Positions 33,153 to 40,978 of a DNA stretch of 40,978 nucleotides are shown in pieces. Source of the DNA: Flavobacteriales bacterium (lineage in GTDB: Bacteria > Bacteroidota > Bacteroidia > Flavobacteriales > Flavobacteriaceae); NCBI GenBank assembly GCA_027066995.1, contig JAMOMQ010000080.1:1-40978 (forward strand), given 5' to 3'. Each line of letters starts with the position of its first letter. The stretch's first letter is position 1. Both the position numbers and the translations under genes were made by a program. Under the pieces are notes generated by a model. The model had not been told where the DNA came from, searched no databases, and saw nothing but the letters and a program-made list of their open reading frames with translations.

Positions 33153-34619
33153 TTATTTAAAACTGTAAGTAGTTCCGCCTTTACCATCTTTGAGAATAAT
33201 CCCGAATTTGGCCAATTCGTCGCGGATTTTGTCCGACAATGCCCAGTTTTTATCAGCCCTGGCTTGGTTTCGTAACTCAATCAACAACTGAATGGTTTTG
33301 TCAAAAGCCTGATTGTGTCCGGTTTCTTGCAATTCTTTATGCAAGCCCAAAACATCGAAAGTAAAATCCTTAACCGCTTTACTCAATTTCTCTTTATCTG
33401 CTTGACTTATAGTAGCTTTTCCGTCATTTATTTGATTGATATATTTAACGGCTTCAAACAAATTGGCAATTAATATGGGCGTATTAAAATCGTCGTTCAT
33501 AGCGGTATAAAAACCGGTTATCAATTCATTGATATCAAAACTTGAATTATCTGACACCGGTAGTTTATCCAAAAGTTTTATGGCTTCCATCATTCGTTTG
33601 TAACCTTTTTCGGCAGCTTGCAAAGCATCTTCGGAGAGGTCGAGAATATTGCGATAATGAGCTTGCAACATAAAGAAACGAACCACTGCGGGCGAATAAG
33701 CTTTGCTCAGCTTATCATTGTTGCCGCTAAAAATTTCGTTAGGTAACAAGTGGTTGCCGGTTGATTTGCTCATTTTTTGTCCGTTGAGTGTCAGCATATT
33801 GGCATGCATCCAATATTTTACCGGATCGACGCCGTTGGCGGTTTTGCCTTGGGCTATTTCGCACTCGTGATGTGGAAACTTTAAATCCATACCACCACCG
33901 TGAATGTCAAATTGTTCGCCCAAATATTTGGTGCTCATCACGGTGCACTCCATGTGCCAGCCCGGAAAACCTTCGCCCCAAGGACTGGGCCAACGCATGA
34001 TATGTTGCGGTTTGGCTTTTTTCCAAAGGGCAAAATCTTGCGGATTGCGTTTTTCGTCCTGACCTTCCAGCTCTCGGGTATTGGCAATCATTTCATCTAT
34101 ATTGCGACCGCTGAGTTTGCCGTATTTATCAATTTCGTTATTGTATTTGACTACGTCAAAATAGATGGAACCGTTGCTTTCGTAAGCATAGCCTTTATTT
34201 AAAATATCTTTGGTGGTTTCTATCTGTTCAATGATATGACCGGTAGCTGTCGGTTCTATATCGGGCGGTAAGTTATTGACCAAATCTAAAACCTTATGAA
34301 AATCAATGGTATATTGTTGCACAATTTCCATAGGTTCGAGCTTTTCCAAACGGGCTTTTTTTGAAATCTTGTCTTCTTGAGTATCGTCTTCCAAATGTCC
34401 GGCATCGGTGATATTTCGGACATAACGCACTTTATATCCCAAAAATTTTAGATAACGATAAATCACGTCAAAAGAAATAAAGGTGCGCACATTGCCCAAG
34501 TGCACATTGCTGTAAACCGTCGGTCCGCATACATACATACCAACATGTCCTTCTACCAAGGGTTTAAAGATTTCTTTTTGTTTGGTCAGCGAATTGTAAA
34601 TTTTCAGTTCTTTATTCAT
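33153..34619 (-). CDS. cysS: Cysteinyl-tRNA synthetase
   Basis: [73 protein letters not shown]. Confidence 0.98.
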   Translation of the reverse strand: MNKELKIYNSLTKQKEIFKPLVEGHVGMYVCGPTVYSNVHLGNVRTFISFDVIYRYLKFLGYKVRYVRNITDAGHLEDDTQEDKISKKARLEKLEPMEIVQQYTIDFHKVLDLVNNLPPDIEPTATGHIIEQIETTKDILNKGYAYESNGSIYFDVVKYNNEIDKYGKLSGRNIDEMIANTRELEGQDEKRNPQDFALWKKAKPQHIMRWPSPWGEGFPGWHMECTVMSTKYLGEQFDIHGGGMDLKFPHHECEIAQGKTANGVDPVKYWMHANMLTLNGQKMSKSTGNHLLPNEIFSGNNDKLSKAYSPAVVRFFMLQAHYRNILDLSEDALQAAEKGYKRMMEAIKLLDKLPVSDNSSFDINELITGFYTAMNDDFNTPILIANLFEAVKYINQINDGKATISQADKEKLSKAVKDFTFDVLGLHKELQETGHNQAFDKTIQLLIELRNQARADKNWALSDKIRDELAKFGIILKDGKGGTTYSFK

Positions 34620-34701
34620 TTTTATTATTGTTAAATCGTTGAATCGTATAATCGTTTAATTGATAATCCGTCAACCGGTGGCGTTTGACCGGTGTCAATC
34701 G

Positions 34702-35373
34702 TCAAACTATAAATTTGGTGTCGATATTGATATACCGCAAAAATTCTTTTTTGACTTCGGGTTCTTTAAACTTACCTGCATATTCGGCGGTCAGGGTTGA
34801 TGAGGTGATGTCTTTGATGCCTCGTGAAACCAAACACATGTGTTTGGCATCGACTACACAAGCCACGTCTTCGGTGCCGAGTGCTTCTTGCATGGCTTTG
34901 ACTATTTGCACCGTCAAACGCTCTTGCACTTGCGGACGGCGTGCAAAATAATCCACAATTCGATTAATTTTGGACAAGCCCAAAACCGTCCCGTTAGAAA
35001 TATAAGCCACATGCGCTTTGCCAATAATCGGCAATAAATGATGCTCACAAGTGGAAAAAACACTGATGTCTCGCTCTACCAACATTTGTCCATATTTATA
35101 TTTGTTTTCAAAAGAGGACAATTTGGGTAAATTATCGGGGTTTAAGCCTTTAAAGATTTCTTTGACATACATTTTTGCTACGCGCCTCGGGGTTCCACTC
35201 AAGCTGTCATCTTGCAAGTCGAGGCCTAAAATATCCAAAACTTCTATCATTTTAGATTCAATCAGTTGCATTTTTTCATCATCAGATAAACGGCTAGCAT
35301 CTTTACGAACCGGTGTTTGAATAGTTGCAAATAAATGTTTAGGTTGTTTATTTTTGTTATTATCGGACATCAT
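34702..35373 (-). CDS. folE: GTP cyclohydrolase I
   Basis: [49 protein letters not shown]. Confidence 0.97.
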   Translation of the reverse strand: MMSDNNKNKQPKHLFATIQTPVRKDASRLSDDEKMQLIESKMIEVLDILGLDLQDDSLSGTPRRVAKMYVKEIFKGLNPDNLPKLSSFENKYKYGQMLVERDISVFSTCEHHLLPIIGKAHVAYISNGTVLGLSKINRIVDYFARRPQVQERLTVQIVKAMQEALGTEDVACVVDAKHMCLVSRGIKDITSSTLTAEYAGKFKEPEVKKEFLRYINIDTKFIV

Positions 35374-35505
35374 AATTTAAGTCTTTGACGAACAACAAAA
35401 TTACAATATTTTTATAAATGAAAATCTTTGTTAACTTAAATAATATTTTTATTATTTTTAAGGCATCAAACCAAACGTCCAATTAATTCAAAAATAATAA
35501 TATTG

Positions 35506-36387
35506 ATGAAAAAGATTCAACCCAAAGATTTTAAGGTCAAACACGGCAAAAAGGTTAAAATAAACGATTTACCTACCAAATTTGATTTAGGTGCATCCAA
35601 AAAAGAAATAGAAGACGAATTGCGCAAAGTCCGCCGCAAAATTGCCGAAATCCAAACCAAAATATATGCAGCAGGCACACCGGCTGTTTATATTGGCATC
35701 CAAGGCATGGACACAGCGGGCAAAGACAGTTTGATTAGAGAAGTTTTTAAGGATATAAATCCCAGCGGCATAGAAGTGCACGATTTTAAAAAACCCACAC
35801 CTTTGGAACATGCCCACGATTTTATTTGGCGGCACTATATCACTTTGCCCGAACGCGGCAAATTCGGTATTCATAATCGCACTCACTACGAAGATGTGCT
35901 TATTGCCCGTATTCATCCGCAATTGGTATTAAACCAAAAAATATACGGCATAGACAAACTCGAAGATATTGATAATAAATTTTGGAAAAAACGGTTTCGT
36001 CAAATACGTGATTTTGAACGCCTGCAGACCGAAAACGGCATGAAAATGTTTAAATTTTTCTTACATCTATCCAAAGAAGAACAAAAAAACCGTTTTTTAC
36101 GCCGCATTCGTCGTGAAGACAAGCAGTGGAAATTTAATGCCGCCGACCTTAAAGAACGCGGCTATTGGGACGACTATCAAAAAGCTTATGAAGATGTGCT
36201 CAACGAAACCTCAACTTCACATGCGCCTTGGTATGTTATACCGGCTGACGATAAACCTACCGCCCGTTTGATAGTTGCCAAAATTTTATTAGACGAACTC
36301 AAAAAATTGCACGTGGATTTTCCCAAATTAAGCGACGAAGAAAAAGCAAAATTTGACAGTTATAAACAAGCTTTGGAAAATGAATGA
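35506..36387 (+). CDS. ppk2: Polyphosphate kinase 2 family / polyphosphate:nucleotide phosphotransferase
   Basis: YIGIQGMDTAGKDSLIREVFKDINPSGIEVHDFKKPTPLEHAHDFIWRHYITLPERGKFGIHNRTHYEDVL; ORF track starts at TTG 35503, ATG at 35506 preferred. Confidence 0.92.
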   Translation: MKKIQPKDFKVKHGKKVKINDLPTKFDLGASKKEIEDELRKVRRKIAEIQTKIYAAGTPAVYIGIQGMDTAGKDSLIREVFKDINPSGIEVHDFKKPTPLEHAHDFIWRHYITLPERGKFGIHNRTHYEDVLIARIHPQLVLNQKIYGIDKLEDIDNKFWKKRFRQIRDFERLQTENGMKMFKFFLHLSKEEQKNRFLRRIRREDKQWKFNAADLKERGYWDDYQKAYEDVLNETSTSHAPWYVIPADDKPTARLIVAKILLDELKKLHVDFPKLSDEEKAKFDSYKQALENE

Positions 36388-36523
36388 CAATTCGATAACA
36401 AAAGCTTGCTTTTTGTAATATTTATTTAATAATGAAACCACTAGCATACTATTAACAAATATTTAACTTTTTTTAATGTAAGTTTAATTACATTTGATAC
36501 ATTATAAATTAAAATTCATACTC

Positions 36524-38383
36524 ATGAAAAAAATTACTACTTTATTATTTTTGTTGTTTGTGTCTTTTACACAGGCACAATTATTCTCTTCCGTCAGAAC
36601 CAATGGCGGTGTTGATCACCATACAGCTTCCAGAACCGTAACGGATTGGCTGCATTATGATAATGGCTCAAATTATACTGCCTTTGGAGCTTCCAGCGGT
36701 TCTCATACCTTAGGTGCCTATATCAAATTGACTCAAAACTTATTGGCACCACATATCAATCGTCAAATAGAAGAAGTAAAATTTTATTTAGGCAATGATG
36801 CCACGAATATTACAGGAAATGTTACCGTTGAAATATATACTGATCCTACAGCTGCGCCGGCTTACACCGAAGACTTCCCTATGTCAGGCTTAACTGCCGG
36901 AGATTGGAATACGGTTACATTATCAACGCCTTTTAGTATAACCGGATCCGAATTATATATCGGTTATAAATTTACAGCTGCCGGTTATATTATCGGTGTA
37001 GACGACGGTTCTAACTATGTGCAAAATGTCAATTATTACACTTATGATGGCGGTGCTATGACATCATGGGACGGTGTAGCCGCTTATAATTTTAATTTAC
37101 AAGCAGGTATTGGCGGTGCTACTGCCAACAATGATGCCGGCGTGTCAAATGTCGTTTATCAACCTATTATGATTGCAGGAACTTTTAATGTTGAAGCTAC
37201 CATTACTAATTATGGTTCAACTACATTAAACAGTATTGATTTTAATTATCAAGTAAATGGCGGCACGGTTTATACGGACAACTTAACGGGGCTTAATCTT
37301 GCCAGCGGTCAAAGTACAACCGTAACGCATAGTGCGGCTTATAACTTAACTCCGGGCACCCATAATTTTGACGTTTACATCTCTAATTTTAACGGCAACG
37401 GTGCTGATGATATCGCAGCTAATGATCATTTTACTTTTACTATCAATGTGCCTTCTAACACTACTCAAAGATTGCCACTGTATGAAGAATTTACCAGTTC
37501 TACATGTAGTCCTTGTGCTACTTTTAACGGCTCTTATTTCTCACCTGCCTTTTTAAATAATAATACAGGTCATTATAGTTTAATAAAATATCAAATGAAC
37601 TGGCCAGGCTCAGGAGATCCTTATTATACGGCAGAAGGTGGAACAAGAAGAGCTTTCTATGGCGTTAGCGCTGTACCTTCTTTGATGTTAGACGGAAGTG
37701 AAGATACTGCTTTTGACACTACTGTGTTACAAGCAGATTTAGATGCAGCTTACGCCAGTCCCGCTTATTTTGAAATGAATGCCGTACATACCATAGATCA
37801 AAACAGTCAAATGGTTTATGTTAATGTAAATATCAATCCGTTTTTGAACGGCTCATACACATTACATTGTGCAGTAGTCGAAAAAACAACTGTCGGAAAT
37901 GTAGGTAACAATGGTGAAACCGAATTTCATAATGTGATGATGAAGATGGTACCGGATGCCAACGGGACTGTAGCTAATATGGCCATAGGGCAACCTTTAA
38001 CCTTAAATTTACAAGCTTCTTTGTCCGGAACAAATATTGAAGATTGGTCTGACTTGGAAGTGGTTGTATTCTTACAAGACGACTCAAATAAAAAAGTCAT
38101 GCAATCCACCGTATCGGCTGAAGACACTTCCGGAGCTGTAGATTCAATTGTTTTTAAAGATTTAAAATTATATCCTAATCCCACTCAAGGCCTATTAAAT
38201 GTTAGTGGTGCTGCCAATATGAAATTAAGCATAATTGATGTCAAAGGGGTGGTTGTCTATCAATTTGACAATCTATCAAACCAACAACAAATTGATATCA
38301 GCGGTTTGTCCAATGGTGTTTATTTTGCAAAATTTGCAAAAAAAGACAAAAGTACTGTTCACAAATTGATAATATCTAAATAA
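36524..38383 (+). CDS. Secreted T9SS type-A protein with CARDB-like and Omp28/thioredoxin-like domains
   Basis: Start moved to ATG 36524 (MKKITTLLFLLFVSFTQAQ); LYEEFTSSTCSPCATFNGSYF CxxC; CTD LKLYPNPTQGLLNVSGAANMKLSIIDVKG. Confidence 0.85.
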   Translation: MKKITTLLFLLFVSFTQAQLFSSVRTNGGVDHHTASRTVTDWLHYDNGSNYTAFGASSGSHTLGAYIKLTQNLLAPHINRQIEEVKFYLGNDATNITGNVTVEIYTDPTAAPAYTEDFPMSGLTAGDWNTVTLSTPFSITGSELYIGYKFTAAGYIIGVDDGSNYVQNVNYYTYDGGAMTSWDGVAAYNFNLQAGIGGATANNDAGVSNVVYQPIMIAGTFNVEATITNYGSTTLNSIDFNYQVNGGTVYTDNLTGLNLASGQSTTVTHSAAYNLTPGTHNFDVYISNFNGNGADDIAANDHFTFTINVPSNTTQRLPLYEEFTSSTCSPCATFNGSYFSPAFLNNNTGHYSLIKYQMNWPGSGDPYYTAEGGTRRAFYGVSAVPSLMLDGSEDTAFDTTVLQADLDAAYASPAYFEMNAVHTIDQNSQMVYVNVNINPFLNGSYTLHCAVVEKTTVGNVGNNGETEFHNVMMKMVPDANGTVANMAIGQPLTLNLQASLSGTNIEDWSDLEVVVFLQDDSNKKVMQSTVSAEDTSGAVDSIVFKDLKLYPNPTQGLLNVSGAANMKLSIIDVKGVVVYQFDNLSNQQQIDISGLSNGVYFAKFAKKDKSTVHKLIISK

Positions 38384-38398
38384 TTTTGACAATACATA

Positions 38399-38439
38399 TA
38401 TAATTTAAAAGCAGCTTTGAGAGCTGCTTTTAAATTATA
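38399..38439 (+). terminator. Terminator between the two Omp28-like genes
   Basis: TATAATTTAAAAGCAGCT-ttgag-AGCTGCTTTTAAATTATA, at least 16 perfect bp. Confidence 0.8.
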
Positions 38440-38546
38440 TTTATATTAAAAAATGTTTAAAAACTCTACATTTATTAATGTCTAACTTGTATAAAATACA
38501 TTTTTAATAGTATTTATAATTTTATTAAAACAACAAATCCAGCACT

Positions 38547-40313
38547 ATGAAAAACTTATTACTTTTTATTTTTCTTACTAGCATTTTTCAAATAAATGCA
38601 CAGTTGCCTGTCAGTCAAACAGCAGAAAACAAAAACGTTGTTTTAGAAGAATTTACAGGCATTCATTGTCCTTATTGTCCTGATGGACACAAGCGGGCAC
38701 AACAAATTTATGATACGCATCCAGATGATGTGGTTCTTATTAATATTCACACAGGAAGCTATGCCAACCCTTCAAGTGGTGAGCCGGATTTTAGAACCCC
38801 TTTTGGTTCTGCAATAGCAGGTCAGTCAAATTTAGCAGGCTACCCTGCCGGCACTATTAACAGACATTATTTTGGGCATTCACAAAGTGGTGCTCCTTCC
38901 GGCGCAACTGCTTTAGGTCGGGGGCAGTGGGCTTCTGATGCCAATACTATTTTAACCGAAGCTTCTTATGTAAACGTAGCCTTAGAAGCTACCATCGATG
39001 TTCAAACCAGAGAAATGACTATCAATGTAGAAGTTTATTATACGGGAGATAGTCCTCAAAATTCCAATTTTTTAAATGTAGCCTTGTTACAAAATAATGT
39101 TGAAGGCCCCCAAGCCGGCTCATCTTTAAATCCCGATCAAGTTTTACCCAATGGCAATTACAATCACATGCACATGTTACGTCATTTGATTACCGGACAA
39201 TGGGGTGATGAAATTACAACTACAACCCAAGGCACATTAGTGCAAAAACAATATACATATATGCTACCTACTGACATCAATGGCGTTCCTTTGAATCTAG
39301 GTGACATTGAAATTGCCGCCTTTGTTGCAGAGGGACATCAAGAGATTATATCAGGTAGTCTGGGAACAATTAATTACACCAACTTACCTTATACTACCAA
39401 TGTAGCATTAACGGATATATCAGTAACCGATAACATTTGTTCTCCTACGGCTTTATCACCTAAAATAACATTATATAATAATGGCTCCGAAACAATTACC
39501 GAAGTGCATTTTTCCTATAATGTCAATGGTGGAACCGATCAAACTTATATCTGGACCGGACAATTAAATTCCTTGGGTAGCACAATGGTAAACTTACCGG
39601 AATTCAACTTTGGTGTTAATGCCTCTAATACACTTAATGTAAATCTCACCTCTATAAATGGTAATCCTACAGATGAGAATAATAGTGATAATACTATTAC
39701 GGTTAACTTTAACGAAACACCTTATGCCGGAGATGGCGCTGCTTATATTGTAACTATTGTTCAGGATCAATATGGATCTGAAACTACTTGGGCAATTTTA
39801 AATGAAAACAACGATGTTGTTAATCATGGAGGCCCATATAGCAACTTAAGCAATAGTGGTACATTAACTCATGAACATAATGTCTTATTAGACAGTGACG
39901 GATGTTATACTTTTGTTATTTTAGATAGTTACGGAGACGGAATTAACGGCGGGTATGGAAATGGTAGTTACAGCCTAAAGCAAGCTGATGGTACAGTAGT
40001 ATTTACAGGAAACGGTGTTTTCACTTCGGAAGAGTCTAAATATTTTAATGTCAGTAATACCGCTGCCGTCAATTCAATTGCATTTGATAATCTTAAATTA
40101 TATCCTAATCCCACTCAAGGTCTATTAAATGTTAGTGGTGCTGCCAATATGAAATTAAGCATCATTGATGTCAAAGGGGTGGTTGTTTATCAATTTGACC
40201 ATTTATCAAACCAACAACAAATTGATATCAGCGGTTTGTCCAATGGTGTTTATTTTGCAAAATTTGAAAGAGATAACCAAGTAGATGTGCAAAAAATTGT
40301 AATGAATAAATAA
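38547..40313 (+). CDS. Omp28-related secreted protein with CPYC thioredoxin-like motif and T9SS type-A CTD
   Basis: MKNLLLFIFLTSIFQINAQ signal; VVLEEFTGIHCPYCPDGHKRAQQIYDTHPDDVVLINIHTG; CTD as above. Confidence 0.87.
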   Translation: MKNLLLFIFLTSIFQINAQLPVSQTAENKNVVLEEFTGIHCPYCPDGHKRAQQIYDTHPDDVVLINIHTGSYANPSSGEPDFRTPFGSAIAGQSNLAGYPAGTINRHYFGHSQSGAPSGATALGRGQWASDANTILTEASYVNVALEATIDVQTREMTINVEVYYTGDSPQNSNFLNVALLQNNVEGPQAGSSLNPDQVLPNGNYNHMHMLRHLITGQWGDEITTTTQGTLVQKQYTYMLPTDINGVPLNLGDIEIAAFVAEGHQEIISGSLGTINYTNLPYTTNVALTDISVTDNICSPTALSPKITLYNNGSETITEVHFSYNVNGGTDQTYIWTGQLNSLGSTMVNLPEFNFGVNASNTLNVNLTSINGNPTDENNSDNTITVNFNETPYAGDGAAYIVTIVQDQYGSETTWAILNENNDVVNHGGPYSNLSNSGTLTHEHNVLLDSDGCYTFVILDSYGDGINGGYGNGSYSLKQADGTVVFTGNGVFTSEESKYFNVSNTAAVNSIAFDNLKLYPNPTQGLLNVSGAANMKLSIIDVKGVVVYQFDHLSNQQQIDISGLSNGVYFAKFERDNQVDVQKIVMNK

Positions 40314-40341
40314 GACAAAATTATCATTGATAAAAGAGCTT

Positions 40342-40366
40342 AAGTGCCGGAATTTTTCCGGCACTT
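40342..40366 (+). terminator. Terminator after the second Omp28-like gene
   Basis: AAGTGCCGGAA-ttt-TTCCGGCACTT followed by T-run. Confidence 0.85.
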
Positions 40367-40386
40367 TTTATTTAAAAAAATATTTG

Positions 40387-40394
40387 TATCTTTG
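40387..40394 (+). promoter_or_regulatory. Candidate -7 box (TATCTTTG) for the 3'-truncated ORF
   Basis: TAnnTTTG match 22 nt upstream of ATG 40416; -33 element weak. Confidence 0.4.
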
Positions 40395-40415
40395 GTAATC
40401 AAAACCTTTTTTCAA

Positions 40416-40978
40416 ATGAAAAGAATAATTACATCAGTCTTTTTGTTAATAAATTTATTATTGTCTGCACAATTTACTTTATTTTATGATGAAGGTAATA
40501 TGTCAGTAACTAACGGAGATATAGTTACTATAAGTGATAATAATATTACGTCACACTTTACTGTTACCAACACAAACATATCCGACATAAAATTAAAATT
40601 TGAGGTTTTAAATTTAATTAATACGGATGGAACAGAAATGATTCAATTATGTTTTGGAGTCAACGGCAATGGAAACTGTTACATAAATCCGCAAATTGGT
40701 GATATTCATTACGGAGGGGCCAATTTGGCTCCAAATGCTTCAACTCGCCATGGTGATATAGATTTTGTGCACTTTGATAATAATCAAAATCAAGGTTTTA
40801 ATAATTACCCAAAAGATTATATTTTTAAAATTTCGGCATTAGACCCTAATAACAACGATGCCGAGTTAAGTAGTATTACCTTTACCTACCGCTACGATCC
40901 CGGTGCGGGTGCTATTAATACTTTTAACAAAAGTGACATTGTTATTTCCACGGCACACCGTCATACTATTATTATTGA
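40416..40978 (+). CDS. Secreted protein of unknown function, 3' end beyond the window (absent from ORF track)
   Basis: Open frame from ATG 40416: MKRIITSVFLLINLLLSAQFTLFYDEGNMSVTNGDIVTISDNNITSHFTVTNTNISDIKLKFEVLNL...; final codon GA? is open at the window edge. Confidence 0.8.
   Translation, partial: MKRIITSVFLLINLLLSAQFTLFYDEGNMSVTNGDIVTISDNNITSHFTVTNTNISDIKLKFEVLNLINTDGTEMIQLCFGVNGNGNCYINPQIGDIHYGGANLAPNASTRHGDIDFVHFDNNQNQGFNNYPKDYIFKISALDPNNNDAELSSITFTYRYDPGAGAINTFNKSDIVISTAHRHTIII

Overview
This looks like ordinary chromosome from a Bacteroidota (Flavobacteriia-like) bacterium. The support is T9SS type-A C-terminal sorting domains, TAnnTTTG-type -7 promoter boxes, an AT-rich sequence and Bacteroidota-type gene content. 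The centre is the conserved block, read on the minus strand: tRNA-Thr(UGU)-Tyr-Gly-Thr(GGU)-tuf-tRNA-Trp-secE-nusG-rplK-rplA-rplJ-rplL-rpoB-rpoC. It is flanked by DUF177/yceD-rpmF and accB-accC on one side and trmB, aspS, upp, ruvB, queG, cysS, folE and ppk2 on the other. The accessory content is four complete T9SS-type secreted proteins (beta-helix; lamin-tail/OB-fold-like; two adjacent Omp28/thioredoxin-like proteins), a fifth secreted ORF cut by the window end, a tandemly duplicated TerB-like protein, an ATE-like aminoacyl-tRNA-protein transferase candidate, an orphan radical SAM protein and two palindromic intergenic elements. I found no CRISPR array, rRNA, transposase, phage or obvious defence cassette, and no convincing new multi-gene system. 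The best leads are the domain-permuted Omp28/T9SS pair with a near-identical shared CTD module, the MITE-like inverted repeat next to rpoC, and a strong rplL-rpoB hairpin. All family names are from reading the translated sequence; no database search was run.
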